NCBI RefSeq assembly: GCF_018069865.1
Contig: NZ_JAGQDG010000003.1
Coordinates: 552,564 to 616,563, forward strand
Source: Ideonella paludis
GTDB taxonomy: Bacteria > Pseudomonadota > Gammaproteobacteria > Burkholderiales > Burkholderiaceae_C
Reading direction: 5' to 3'
Length of the DNA: 64,000 bases
A program made the translations under genes and the position numbers. Under the pieces are notes generated by a model. It worked only from the letters and a program-made list of their open reading frames with translations, ran no database searches and was not told the DNA's origin. Shown here in pieces: positions 16,664 through 27,500 of the stretch; position 1 is the first letter of the stretch; the number at the start of each line of letters is the position of its first letter.

Positions 16664-18429
16664 TGCAGGATCTCCTTGGGCTCGTGCACCACGGCTTTGG
16701 GTGGTGTCGGCGGTGTTTGTGGGTGTGGTGTGGGGCGCGCCGCCTTGGCTGCGCCCGGCTTGGCTTCTAGCAGCCGGGCCGGCGGGCCGTCAAGCACGAT
16801 GCGGCCTTGGTCCAACACCAACACTCTGTGCGTCAGTCGAATCAACTCGGTGGCATGGGTGCTGACCAGCACCAGCCGCTGAGGCGCCAGCGCAGCCAGG
16901 GTCGCCATCAAGGTGGCTTGGGCGGCACGGTCCAGCCCCAAGGTGGGCTCGTCCAGCAACAGCACCGGGGCTGGGCTGTAGAACGCGGCGGCTAAGGCCA
17001 GCATTTGGCGCTGGCCGCCAGAGAGGCCGTCGCCATTGGTGCCCACGGCGGTGTTGAGGCCCAGCTCATTGCGCTCCAACTGTGGCCCTAGGCCGGCTTG
17101 GCGCAGCGCGGCGACCACCCGCTCATCGTCCACGTTGGTCGCCCAGTCGCTGACGATCTCCCGCACGCTGCCCGGCAGAAAACGGGGGTCTTGGGATTTG
17201 TAGGCCAGGTGATGGCGCAGCCAGTCGCGGTCGGCGTCCGTGTGGATGAGCTGGCCGGCAAATTGGTAACGCCCTTCTTGCGGGGCGGCCAAGCCGCCCA
17301 AGACCTTGAGCAGGCTGGACTTGCCAGCGCCGGAGTTGCCCAGCACCGCCACCAGGCCGGTGGCCGGGAGCTGCAGGCTCAAGGCTTGCAAGGTGGAGCG
17401 ATGGGCCGGCGCGTAGCGGAAGCTGACGTTCTCCAGCCGCAGGCCTTCGGTGGCCAGGGCGGTGGGCGCTGCCACCTCGGTGGCAGGGGCCGCGGCTGAG
17501 AGCTTGACGGCGTCAGCCAAGGCCAGCAGGCTCATCTGGAACTCCCGGCCGCGATGGGCCAGGGGGGCGATGGCCACCACAATCGACAAGAAGCGGCTGG
17601 CCAAGAGGTTGAGGGCGATCAGGCCGCCCACCGACAGGGCTTGCTCTTCGACCCGCAACACCCCCCAAGCCATCAGCACCACGGTGGCCAGCGAGAGCCA
17701 CACCGGCGTGGCCTGCTGGCCGACCTGCAGCCACCAGCGCAGGCGTGCGCCGTGGCGCGCCGCCTGGTTGGCGGCTTGCTGAAAGGCCTGCTTGAAGTGG
17801 CTTTGCGCGCCCACGCCCATCAGCCCTTCGCGGGCGGCCAGCACATCAATGATGCGGGTCAGGCGCTGCTTTTGGGCCTCGGCCATCGGCCCCTGGCAGC
17901 GCGTGGCCAGTGCCTGGGTGCCCAGACCCAGGGCCAGCACCCCCAGCGCGAACAAGGCCGGAACCAGGGCCAGCGGCCCGCCGATCAGCACCAACACCCC
18001 CAGAAAGAGCAGGGCGAAGGGCAGGTCGATCAAGGCCAGCATCATGCTGGAGCCCAGCACCTCGCGGGCATTGCCCACCTCGCGGTAGCGGGACAGCACC
18101 TCGCCGGCGGGCAGGCGCTCGGTCAGCGGAGCTTGCAGCAGTCCGCGGCAGAGGCGCTCGTCCAAGAACATGTCCCAGCGGGCACCGGCGTGCTCGACCA
18201 CCTGGACGCGGGCCAGGCGCAGCAGCAACTCTTGGCCCAGCAGCAGGCCCATGCCGGCGCACAAGGCCCAGAGGGTGTCGTGGATGGCATTGCCCATGGC
18301 CTTGTCATAGACCAGCATGGTGAACAAGGGCATGGCCAGGAAGAAGACATTGATCAGCGCGCTGGCCAGCGCCATCGCCAGCAGGTGGCGACGGTTGGCT
18401 CGAACGAAAAGCAGCAGAGGCTGAAACAC
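16660..18429 (-). CDS. Type I secretion ABC transporter/ATPase (LapB/SiiF-like)
   Basis: 589-residue permease-ATPase fusion. The membrane domain spans about 1-290, then the nucleotide-binding domain has Walker A GNSGAGKSS near 363, signature LSGGQRQM near 468, Walker B VLLLDEPT near 490 and an H-loop in VSTHATEL. There is no N-terminal C39 or C39-like domain, so the substrate is recognised differently from RTX toxins of the HlyB type. I prefer the GTG at 18429, preceded by GAGGGAGAG, over the upstream in-frame start at 18480. It is the first transport gene after the giant adhesin on the same strand (161-base gap) and heads a run of overlapping genes. It powers export of the adhesin. Confidence 0.9.
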   Translation of the reverse strand: MFQPLLLFVRANRRHLLAMALASALINVFFLAMPLFTMLVYDKAMGNAIHDTLWALCAGMGLLLGQELLLRLARVQVVEHAGARWDMFLDERLCRGLLQAPLTERLPAGEVLSRYREVGNAREVLGSSMMLALIDLPFALLFLGVLVLIGGPLALVPALFALGVLALGLGTQALATRCQGPMAEAQKQRLTRIIDVLAAREGLMGVGAQSHFKQAFQQAANQAARHGARLRWWLQVGQQATPVWLSLATVVLMAWGVLRVEEQALSVGGLIALNLLASRFLSIVVAIAPLAHRGREFQMSLLALADAVKLSAAAPATEVAAPTALATEGLRLENVSFRYAPAHRSTLQALSLQLPATGLVAVLGNSGAGKSSLLKVLGGLAAPQEGRYQFAGQLIHTDADRDWLRHHLAYKSQDPRFLPGSVREIVSDWATNVDDERVVAALRQAGLGPQLERNELGLNTAVGTNGDGLSGGQRQMLALAAAFYSPAPVLLLDEPTLGLDRAAQATLMATLAALAPQRLVLVSTHATELIRLTHRVLVLDQGRIVLDGPPARLLEAKPGAAKAARPTPHPQTPPTPPKAVVHEPKEILQ

Positions 18430-18508
18430 ACACTCTCCCTCAGCGCAGGGTCGGCCACAGGCGCCACCCCGCTGTGGCACGCAGGCAAAGGCCCTGCCGC
18501 CTCAGTCT

Positions 18509-18524
18509 AAAAAGGGTAGACCCT
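18509..18524 (-). terminator. Weak stem-loop with T-run after the adhesin gene
   Basis: On the minus strand AGGG-TCTA-CCCT followed by TTTTT lies between the adhesin stop (18591) and the ABC transporter start (18429). The stem is only four base pairs, so it may act as a leaky attenuator that lowers expression of the secretion genes relative to the adhesin, or it may be chance. Confidence 0.25.
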
Positions 18525-18590
18525 GGGGCATCGTGTGAACTACGGCCTGAACCACAGGCATTTCTAAGGTCTGCAGGCCGGGCGCGTCCT

Positions 18591-21500
18591 TCAGCCCGCC
18601 GGCACGGGGTCGGGTCGGTAATGGACTTCCACCGTACTGGCGACGGTGCTGCGGCTCGGGTCGGCATAGACCTGGTAGAGCACGGTCATGAAGCCGTTCG
18701 CATCCACGCTGATCGTGCCTTCGTCATGCTCACCCAGCAGTTGGAACTGGTCGCCGCTGTCCAGCTCGATGTTCAGGTGATGGTTGGCATCGGTCAGCCC
18801 CAGCAGGGCGTTCAGGTCCACGGTCAGGGTGTCGCCACCTTGGCCATCGCTCAGCTTGATCTGCTCGATCTGGCTGACTTGGCCCACCCAGTCAGAGAGG
18901 TCAATATCGGACTCAGGGGCCAGCAGCGTCAGGGTGTCGTAGCCGCTGCCGCCATCCACCTGGCCGATGTTGGTTGCGCTGTTGAGCACCAGGCTGTCGT
19001 CGCCGGCCTCCCCCCGCAGGCTGTCCACGCCGCCGCCACCCACCAAGGTGTTGTGGCCGCTGTTGCCGGTGATGACGTTGTTCAGGGCGTTGCCTTCGCC
19101 GCGCAGGTGAGCGCTGCCGGTGAGGCTGAGGTGCTCGAGGTTGGCACCCAGCACCCAATCCACGCCCGCTTCGACGCGGTCTGCGCCTTGGTCGGCGGCT
19201 TCGATGACTTGGTCGCTGGCGCTGTCCACCACATATACATCGTCGCCCAGGCCCCCGCTCAGGGTGTCCTGGCCCGAGCCGCCGTCCAGGCGGTTGGCTC
19301 CGCTGTTGCCGGTCAGGCTGTTGTTCAGTGCGTTGCCAGTGCCATTCAAGTCGGCGCTGCCGCTCAGGCTCAGGTTCTCGACGTTGGCCCCTAGGCTATG
19401 GCTGACGCTGGCGTTGACGCTGTCGATACCTTCGCCCGTGAGTTCGTTCACCACATCGCCCAGGTGGTCGACCAGGTAGCTGTCGTCGCCGCTGCCACCG
19501 GCCAGTGTGTCTGCACCGGCGCCACCATCCAACTGGTCGTCGCCGGCCCCGCCGCTCAGGCTGTTGCCACCGCTGTTGCCCAGCAGCACATTGTTGGCTG
19601 CATTGCCGCTGCCGCTGAGGTCGGCACTGCCAGTGAGGGTGAGGTTCTCCAGCGGGTCCGCCAGGGTGTAGCTGACGCTGCTGTGCACGGTGTCCACGCC
19701 TTGGCCGCTGACTTCTTGCACCACGTCGAGCGAGGAGTCCACGATGTACACATCGTTGCCCAGCCCGCCGACCATCGTGTCTGCGCCGCCGCCGCCGTCC
19801 AGCGCGTTGTTGCCGCTGTTGCCGACCAGCAGGTTGGCTTGGCTGTTGCCGGTGGCATTGAGGTGGGCAGACCCCAATAGCGTCAGATTCTCCACATGGG
19901 CGGCCAGGGCGTGACTGACGGTGGATTGCACCGTGTCAGTGCCTTCGTCGGCAGCTTCGGTGACTGTGTCGCCGCTGGTGTCGACCAGATAGAGGTCGTC
20001 CCCGCTGCCACCTGTCAGGCTGTCGTTGCCGCTGCCACCATCCAGCGTGTCGTTGCCGGCGCCGCCACTCACGGTGTCGTTACCGGCGAGGCCAGCGAGT
20101 TGGTTGTGGCCGCTGTTGCCCGTCAGCAGGTTGTCCACGGCGTTGCCGCTGCCGTTGAGGTTGGCGCTGCCGGTCAGGGTCAGGTTCTCCAGCTCGGCAG
20201 CCAGGCTGTAGTTCAGGCTGGCCAGGACGGTGTCGCTGCCTTCCCCAGCCAGCTCGGTGATCTGGTCTGTGAGGGTGTCCACCACGTAGCTGTCGTCGCC
20301 TTGGCCGCCGACGAGGGTGTCCACGCCTGCGCCGCCGTCCAAGGTGTCGTTGCCGGCCAAGCCCGTGAGGATGTTGTTGGCGCTGTTGCCCGTCAGTTGG
20401 TTGTCCAGGGCATTGCCCGTGCCGTCGATGGCCGCCGTGCCCGTGAGGGTCAGGTTTTCCACCTCGGCAGCCAAGGTGGTGCTGAGCGAAGTGAGCACGG
20501 TGTCTACGCCACCACCGGCCGCTTCGACCACGGTGTCGGCCGCGTCGTCCACCAGATAGCGGTCATCACCCAGGCCACCGGCCATGCTGTCCGCACCCAG
20601 GCCACCGTCCAGGGTGTCGTGGCCCAGGCCGCCGGTCAGGGTGTCTTGGCCTGCACCACCTTGCAGGCTGCCGCCAGTGCTGGCGTAGAGCAAGGGGGCG
20701 CTGGTCTTGTAGGGATGGCTGGCCGGCAGCAGGCCTTGGGTGCCCCACTTCCAGGCCAGATAGCCCTCCATCACTTGGCGGGTGGCCAAGTCCAGGGTAT
20801 TGGTGGTGACGATGATTTCGCTCTCGTCGCCCGCAAAGTTCCAGTTGGAGTTGGCTGAACCGTAGCCATTGGCCAAGGTCAGTCCGCCATTGAAACCCAG
20901 GGGCTGGTTGACGATCGCGACGGTGTTCGTGCTGCCGTTCAGCCCGGTATAGACGCTGTTGCGGGTGGTCCAGTTGGCGAGCGCGCCGTTTTTGTAAAGC
21001 GCGGAGGTGGCGTAGAGGTTGCCCGTGCCCCCGATGTCGGTGCTGTTTTCGTTGATGGCGCCGATCAAGAACCAGCCATTGATGCCATTGTTGGAGGTCA
21101 GGGGCATGTAGTTGGTGTCGCTGGTCCTCTGCACCCAGAACAGGCTGTTGGTATTGCCGTTCAGTGTGGGCAGGCCCGAGAGTGTCATGCCGTCGTTCAC
21201 CCCATCAAAACGCACCGTGGCCAGGCCATTCATGCCGCCTTGCACCACTTGGGGTTGTTGGAAGGTCTCGCCGGTCATGGCATGGCGGCCGTTGCCGCTC
21301 TTGTCGATCCAGGTGATCAGGGCGCCGGCATTCAAGCCGCTCTCGGCAATGCCCTCGCGGCTGCCGTCACCGTCGACGTCTGCAGCGTCCAGCCACAGCG
21401 CCAGGCCAGACCCCAGCGCGCCGGGCGACCAGACAGTGGCCAGGGTCAGGATGTCGTCGCCGTCACCACCGTCCAGGCTGCTGCCGCCGTCGGCCATCAG

Positions 21501-24500
21501 GTTGTCGTTGCCCAGGCCGCCTTGCAGGGTGTCGACACCGCCATGGCCCACCAGGGAGTCGTTGCCATCGCCGCCGTCCAGCACGTTGTTGCCGCGGTTG
21601 CCTGTCAGCACATTGGCCATCAGGTTGCCCGTGGCGTTGACGTTGCCCGAGCCCATCAGGTTGATGTTCTCCAGTTGGGTACCGGTCAAGTCGCTGCTGA
21701 CGCTGGTCTGCAGGGTGTCCACGCCTTCGCCGGCCAGCTCGGTGATGGTGTCATTGCCTCCGCTGGCAATATAGGTGTCGTCACCTGTACCGCCCACCAG
21801 GGTGTCGTTGGCATCCGAGCCTTGCAGCATGTCGTTGCCCGCACCGCCGACCAGGCTGTCGCCTTGGGTGTCGGTGCTGATGGGGGTGCCGCTGCTGAGG
21901 TTGGCATTCGGGATGGCGGTGTAGCTGGCATTGCCTTGCTTGGCCCAGCTGAGCAGGGCCGTGGCGCCGCCACCGCCTTCATTGGTATCCACGCGAATGG
22001 TGTGGGTGCCGGCACTCAGCACCAAGGGCAGGCTGGTGACTTGGTTGTTCCAAGTTCCGCCGTTGTGCAACACCATTTGACCGTCGATCCAGACCATCAG
22101 GGTGTCGTCGGCGGAGCCGCGGAAGGTGTAGGTGCCGGCCTCCGCCGCTGACAAGGTCAATTGGCCGGTCCAGCGGGCCGAGAAGTTGTCGACGTTGACC
22201 ACACCGGGGGCCGGGCTGCCGCTGCCCCAGTCGAAGTTGACGGTGGCGTCCTGTCGCGTCAGCACCGGCGTGCCGTACCAGCTCTGGTTATTGAAGTACT
22301 GAGCCTTCAGGCCGCTGAGTACACCAGTGCTTGCTTGTGCTTCTGCGGCGATGAGCACGTCACTGCCCGCTCCGCCGATCAAGGAGTCTGCCCCACCGTT
22401 GCCGCCCACCAGAGTGTCGTCACCCGTGCTGCCATCCAGGCTGTCGTTACCCAGGTTGCCAACGAGAATGTTGTTATTGGCGTTGCCCACACCGGTGTTG
22501 GTACCGGTGCCAGTGAATACCAGACGCTCCAGGCTGCTGGCCAGGGTGAAGCTGCTGAGGCTGGTGCGTACGGTGTCGGTGCCCGACGAATCGGTGAGAG
22601 TGTCGGCAGCGTTGTCCACCACAAAGGTGTCGTCACCAGCCCCGCCTTCCAAGGTGTCGGCACCGCTGGCCCCGTCTAGGATGTTGCTGTTGGCATTGCC
22701 TGTTATGCGATTGTTGAGCGCATTGCCGAAGAGGTTGCTGTCTCCGCCTGCATTGGCACCAGTCAGATTCTCGACGTCGTTGGGTAGGCGGAAGTGAAGG
22801 TTGCGAGCATCAACGGTATCGGTACCGCCCGTGGCCGTCTCGACCACATTGGTATAGAGGGAGTACACCACATAGGTGTCATTCCCATCGCCACCCGCTA
22901 AGCTGTTCGGATTGCCGCTGTAGCCTCCCCAACGCCAGGTTCCCATCAACGTGTCGCTGGCTGAGGTTCCCACGCCGCTGACCCCCCAGGTCGCCGTGAG
23001 GTCCAGAATCTCGGCATTGGCAGCCAGAGTGACTGTGACCGCAGTGCCCGAGTTGTTGCGCTGCACCCAAAGCGTGTCCGTGCCTTCTCCGACCAACTCG
23101 GTCACTGCATTGGCCGTGTTCAAGGTGCCATTGCTGTAGTCAATCAGGCGGTAGGTGTCGTTGCCGGTCCCACCCACCAGGGTGCTGGTGCCGCCGTCGG
23201 TACTGAAGCTCAGCGTGTTGTTGAAGGAGTTACCCACCCCCACCAGATTGCCCAGACCAAAGAGTTGCAGATTGTCGAGACCAGACGCATCGGTCAGCGT
23301 GAAGTTGATGCTGCTGAAGACGGAGTCGTTGCCACCGCTGTCGCTGATGGTGTCGCCGACGTTGTCCACGTAGTAGGTGTCGTTGCCGTCGCCCCCGTTC
23401 ATGGTGTCGGAGCCGCGGCCACCGTCCAGCACATTGGCTGCGGCATTGCCTGTCAGCAGGTTGTCCAGGTCGTTGCCGTAGGCATTCAGGCTGCTGTTGC
23501 CCGTCAGCGTCAGGTTCTCCACATTCAGCTGCAAGCGCAAGCTGATGCTGCTGCGCACGGTGTCGTTGCCACCGCCGGCCAGCTCCACCACGCTATCTCC
23601 AACGTTGTCGACCACATAGGTGTCGTCGCCATTGCCGCCCACCATCCAGTCACCTTCGGCGCCGCCATCCAGGCTGTCATTGCCGTCGGCGCCATACAGC
23701 GCATCGACGCGTGCAGCGCCGGTCAAGTTGTCGGCCCCGGCGCCGCCGAACAGCACTGCATCCATGCGGCCGGCGCCACGGGCGACGGCGAGGTCATAGC
23801 TGGCGGTCATGCTGTCGGCCGATGCCGAGCCAAACGCGACCTTGGCATTGGTCCAGCTGTCGTCAAATCCAATGCTGCCCAGCGGCGCGACGGAGGCGTT
23901 TTGGCCGGTCCACTTGCCCCGCAAGTAGGCCTCAACAGCTTGACGTTGGATGTCGGTCAGTGCGCGGTTGAAGACCCAGACTTCGCCCAGGTCGCCCTTG
24001 CTGTACTCGCCCCAGACGGGGCTGCCGCCCAGGCTGATCTTGCCCAGGGTGCCGGTCCAACTGCTCGTAGCCGGCACCGCCGTGCCGTTGCTGTAGAGCG
24101 CGCCTGCGCCCGCATTGCCCACGGCGCTGTAGAGCTTGGTTTGATTGGCCACCACCGGTGTGTTCGGGTTGGAGACCCAGTTTTCCGCGTGGTACTGATC
24201 CTGCTTGCCACCCCACCAGCCCATCAACCAATTGTTGGTGCTGGAGGCCACCAGACGACCGTTCTGCGTTCCGGCCATGCTGCCCACCGCAAACACGGTA
24301 TAGGTATTGCCGAAGTTGAGAGAGGAGGTCAGGACGTCATTGCCATCAAAGCGGATGGTGGACAGGCCATTGATGCCATTGGCGGTGAGCGTGGGGCTGC
24401 TGTTGGCGGCGCCAGACACCAAATCATTGCCCTGGCCACTCTTGTCGGCCCAGGTGGCCAAGGTCGACCCACCGCTGCGCAGGCCCACGGTCTCGCTCGC

Positions 24501-27500
24501 ACCTTGGGCCAGGCCGTCGCCATTGAGGTCGGTGCCGTCCAGCCAGGTTGAGAGGCCGGCAATGCCGGTCAGCGGGTCGAGGATGCGGCCCCAGTTGCTG
24601 GCCAGCTCGTCAAGCTGAGGCATGACCAAGGCATTGGCGTCCACCGCCACCCCGGCATGGCCTTGTGCGATGGCCGTGAAGAGCTTGCCGGCCGTGCCGG
24701 TGCTCAGGACCACATTGGTGGCGTTGGCCACGCTGGAGACATTGGCGAATTCAGCCTCAGACAGCAGCACCACGTCCCGCGCGCCGACCAGGTTGTCCGT
24801 CAGCACCTCCAGCCGGTTGTTGGCATCAGTGCCAAGCAGCCCGCTGCGGTTGAGGTCGATGTCGCTGATGCTGAAGTTGGTGGCGGTGCCGCCGCGCAGG
24901 TCGAGCTGCTCTACGGCGGAGATGCGGCTGGCCAAGCTGCTGAGGTTGCTGACGCCCAGGGCGTCGATGCGCAGGCTGTCGAAGCCCGCACCGCCATCGG
25001 CCACGGCAAAGTTGTTGTCGCTCAGCGCAAAGCTGTCGTCTCCAGCGCCACCGTAAAGGCTGTCCGCCCCACCGCCGCTGGTGATGAGGTTGTTGCCCGC
25101 GTTGCCGATGATCAGGTTGGCCAGGCTGTTGCCGGTGGCGTCGATGTGCTCGCTGCCCGTCAGGGTGAGATTTTCCAGCGTGGCGCCCAAGGCCCAGCTG
25201 ATGCTGCTGCGCACGGTGTCGGTGCCGTCGCCTGGGTTTTCGGTGATCACATCGCCGGTGTTGTCGACCACATAAGTGTCGTCCCCCGCGCCACCCACCA
25301 GGCTGTCTGCCCCCGTGCCGCCGTCCAGGGTGTTGGCGCCTCGGTTGCCAGTGAGCACGTTGTCCAGGGCGTTGCCGGTGGCATTGATCGCATCGGTGCC
25401 GGTCAAGGTCAGTCGCTCGACATTGCTGCCCAGCGTGAAGCTGACGCTGGCTTGGACCGTGTCGTCGCCTTGGTTCAGGCCCTCGGTGACTTGATCACCG
25501 CTGTCGTCCACGATGTAGAGGTCGTTGCCTGCACCGCCTGCCATGCTGTCAGCGCCTGCGTCGCCGTCCAGCCGGTTATTGCCGGCATTGCCTTGCAGCA
25601 CATTGGCCAGGGCATTACCCGTGGCGTTGAGGTTGGCACTGCCCAGCAGGGTCAGGTTTTCGAGGTGGGCACCCAGGGTGGTGCTCAAGGTGGTGCGGAC
25701 GGTGTCGGTGCCTTTGTTGGCCAGCTCGGTGATCACATCGTCGGCACTGTCCACCACATAGGTGTCGTTGCCGGCGCCGCCCTCCAGGGTGTCGTTGCCG
25801 CTGCCGCCGTCCAAGGTGTTGTCGGCGTTGTTGCCCAGGATCAGGTTGTCCAGGCTGTTGCCCGTGCCATCAATGGCTTCGGTGCCGGTGAGCCGCAGTT
25901 GCTCGACGTGATCGGACAAGCTGGTGCTGACGCTGGCATAGACCACATCCAGGCCGGCATTGTTCTCTTCCACCACCACATCATCGAGGTGGTCGACGGT
26001 GTAGCTGTCGTTGCCCAGGCCGCCTTGCAAGGTGTCGGCCCCTTCTTTGCCGTCCAGGGCGTTGTTGCCTTCATTGCCGATCAGCACATTGGCCAAGGTG
26101 TTGCCCGTGGCGCTCAGGTGGGCCGTGCCGGTGAGGGTCAGGTTCTCCAGGTTGTCGCCCAGCGTCAGGCTCAAGGACGACAGCACGGTGTCCGTGCCCT
26201 CGCCGCTGGCTTCTTGCACGACATCGGCCGCGTTGTCGACCACATAGGTGTCGTCACCCCCAGCGCCGGCCATCAGGTCCGCGCCGCGTCCACCGTCGAG
26301 GCGGTTGGCCCCGGCATTGCCCAGCAGCACATTGTCCAGCTCATTGCCCGTCGCATTGATCGCGCTGCGGCCGGTGAGCGTCAGGTTCTCCAGGTTCGAG
26401 CCCAAGGCCCAGCTGATGCCGCTGCGCACGGTGTCCGTGCCGTCGCCACTGCCTTCGGTGATTTGGTCGCCCGCGTTGTCCACGGTGTAGGTGTCGTCGC
26501 CGCTGCCGCCGATCAAGGTGTCGGCCCCGGCGCCGCCATCGAGGCGGTTGTTGCCCGCATTGCCCGTGATCTGGTTGGCCCCCGCATTGCCGGTGCCGTC
26601 GATGCTGCTGCTGCCTTGCAAGAGCAAGTCTTCGACGTTGTCGGTCAGGGCATAGCTGATGGCGCTGAGCACGGTGTCGCGGCCGTTGCCGGACTCCTCT
26701 TGCACCAGGTCGCCGGCGTTATCGATGAGATAAGTGTCATCGCCTGCGCCACCGGCCATTTGGTCGGCACCGGCTCGGCCGTCGAGGCGATTGGCACCGT
26801 CGTTGCCGATGAGGGTGTTGTCATCGCTGTTGCCGGTGGCGTCGATGTCCTGGCTGCCGGTCAGCGTTGCATTTTCAAGGTTGGCGCCCAGGGTGATGCT
26901 GACGCTGCTGCGCACCAGGTCCACGCCTTCGCCTGCGGCTTCCTCGGTCAGGTCTTGCAGGTGGTCCACCACATAGGTGTCGTCGCCCGCACCGCCGCGC
27001 AGGGTGTCGGCGCCGGCGGCCCCATCGAGCACATTGTTGCCGCTGTTGCCGACGATCAGGTTGGCCTGGGCATTGCCGGTGGCATTGGTGTGGGCCGTGC
27101 CGGTCAGCTCCAGGTCTTCGACGTTGGCGGACAGGGTGGCGCTGACGGAGGCCAGGACCCGGTCTTGGCCTTGGCCGTTCAGTTCCACCACCACCTCATT
27201 GACGTTGTCCACGACATAGGTGTCGTCGCCCAGGCCACCGGACAAGGTGTCCGCGCCCAAGCCGCCATCGATGCGGTTGGCGCCACTGTTGCCGTCAATG
27301 CGGTTGGCCAGCTCATTGCCGGTCGCGCTGAGGTCGTCGCTGCCGGTGAGGGTGAGGTTTTCGACGTCGCTGCCCAAGCGGTAGCTGATGCTGGCGATGA
27401 CGCGGTCCGTGCCTTCGCCGGGGTTTTCGCTGACCGCATCGCCCAGGTTGTCCACGCGGTAGGTGTCGTTGCCAGCCCCGCCAGCCAGGGTGTCGGCGCC

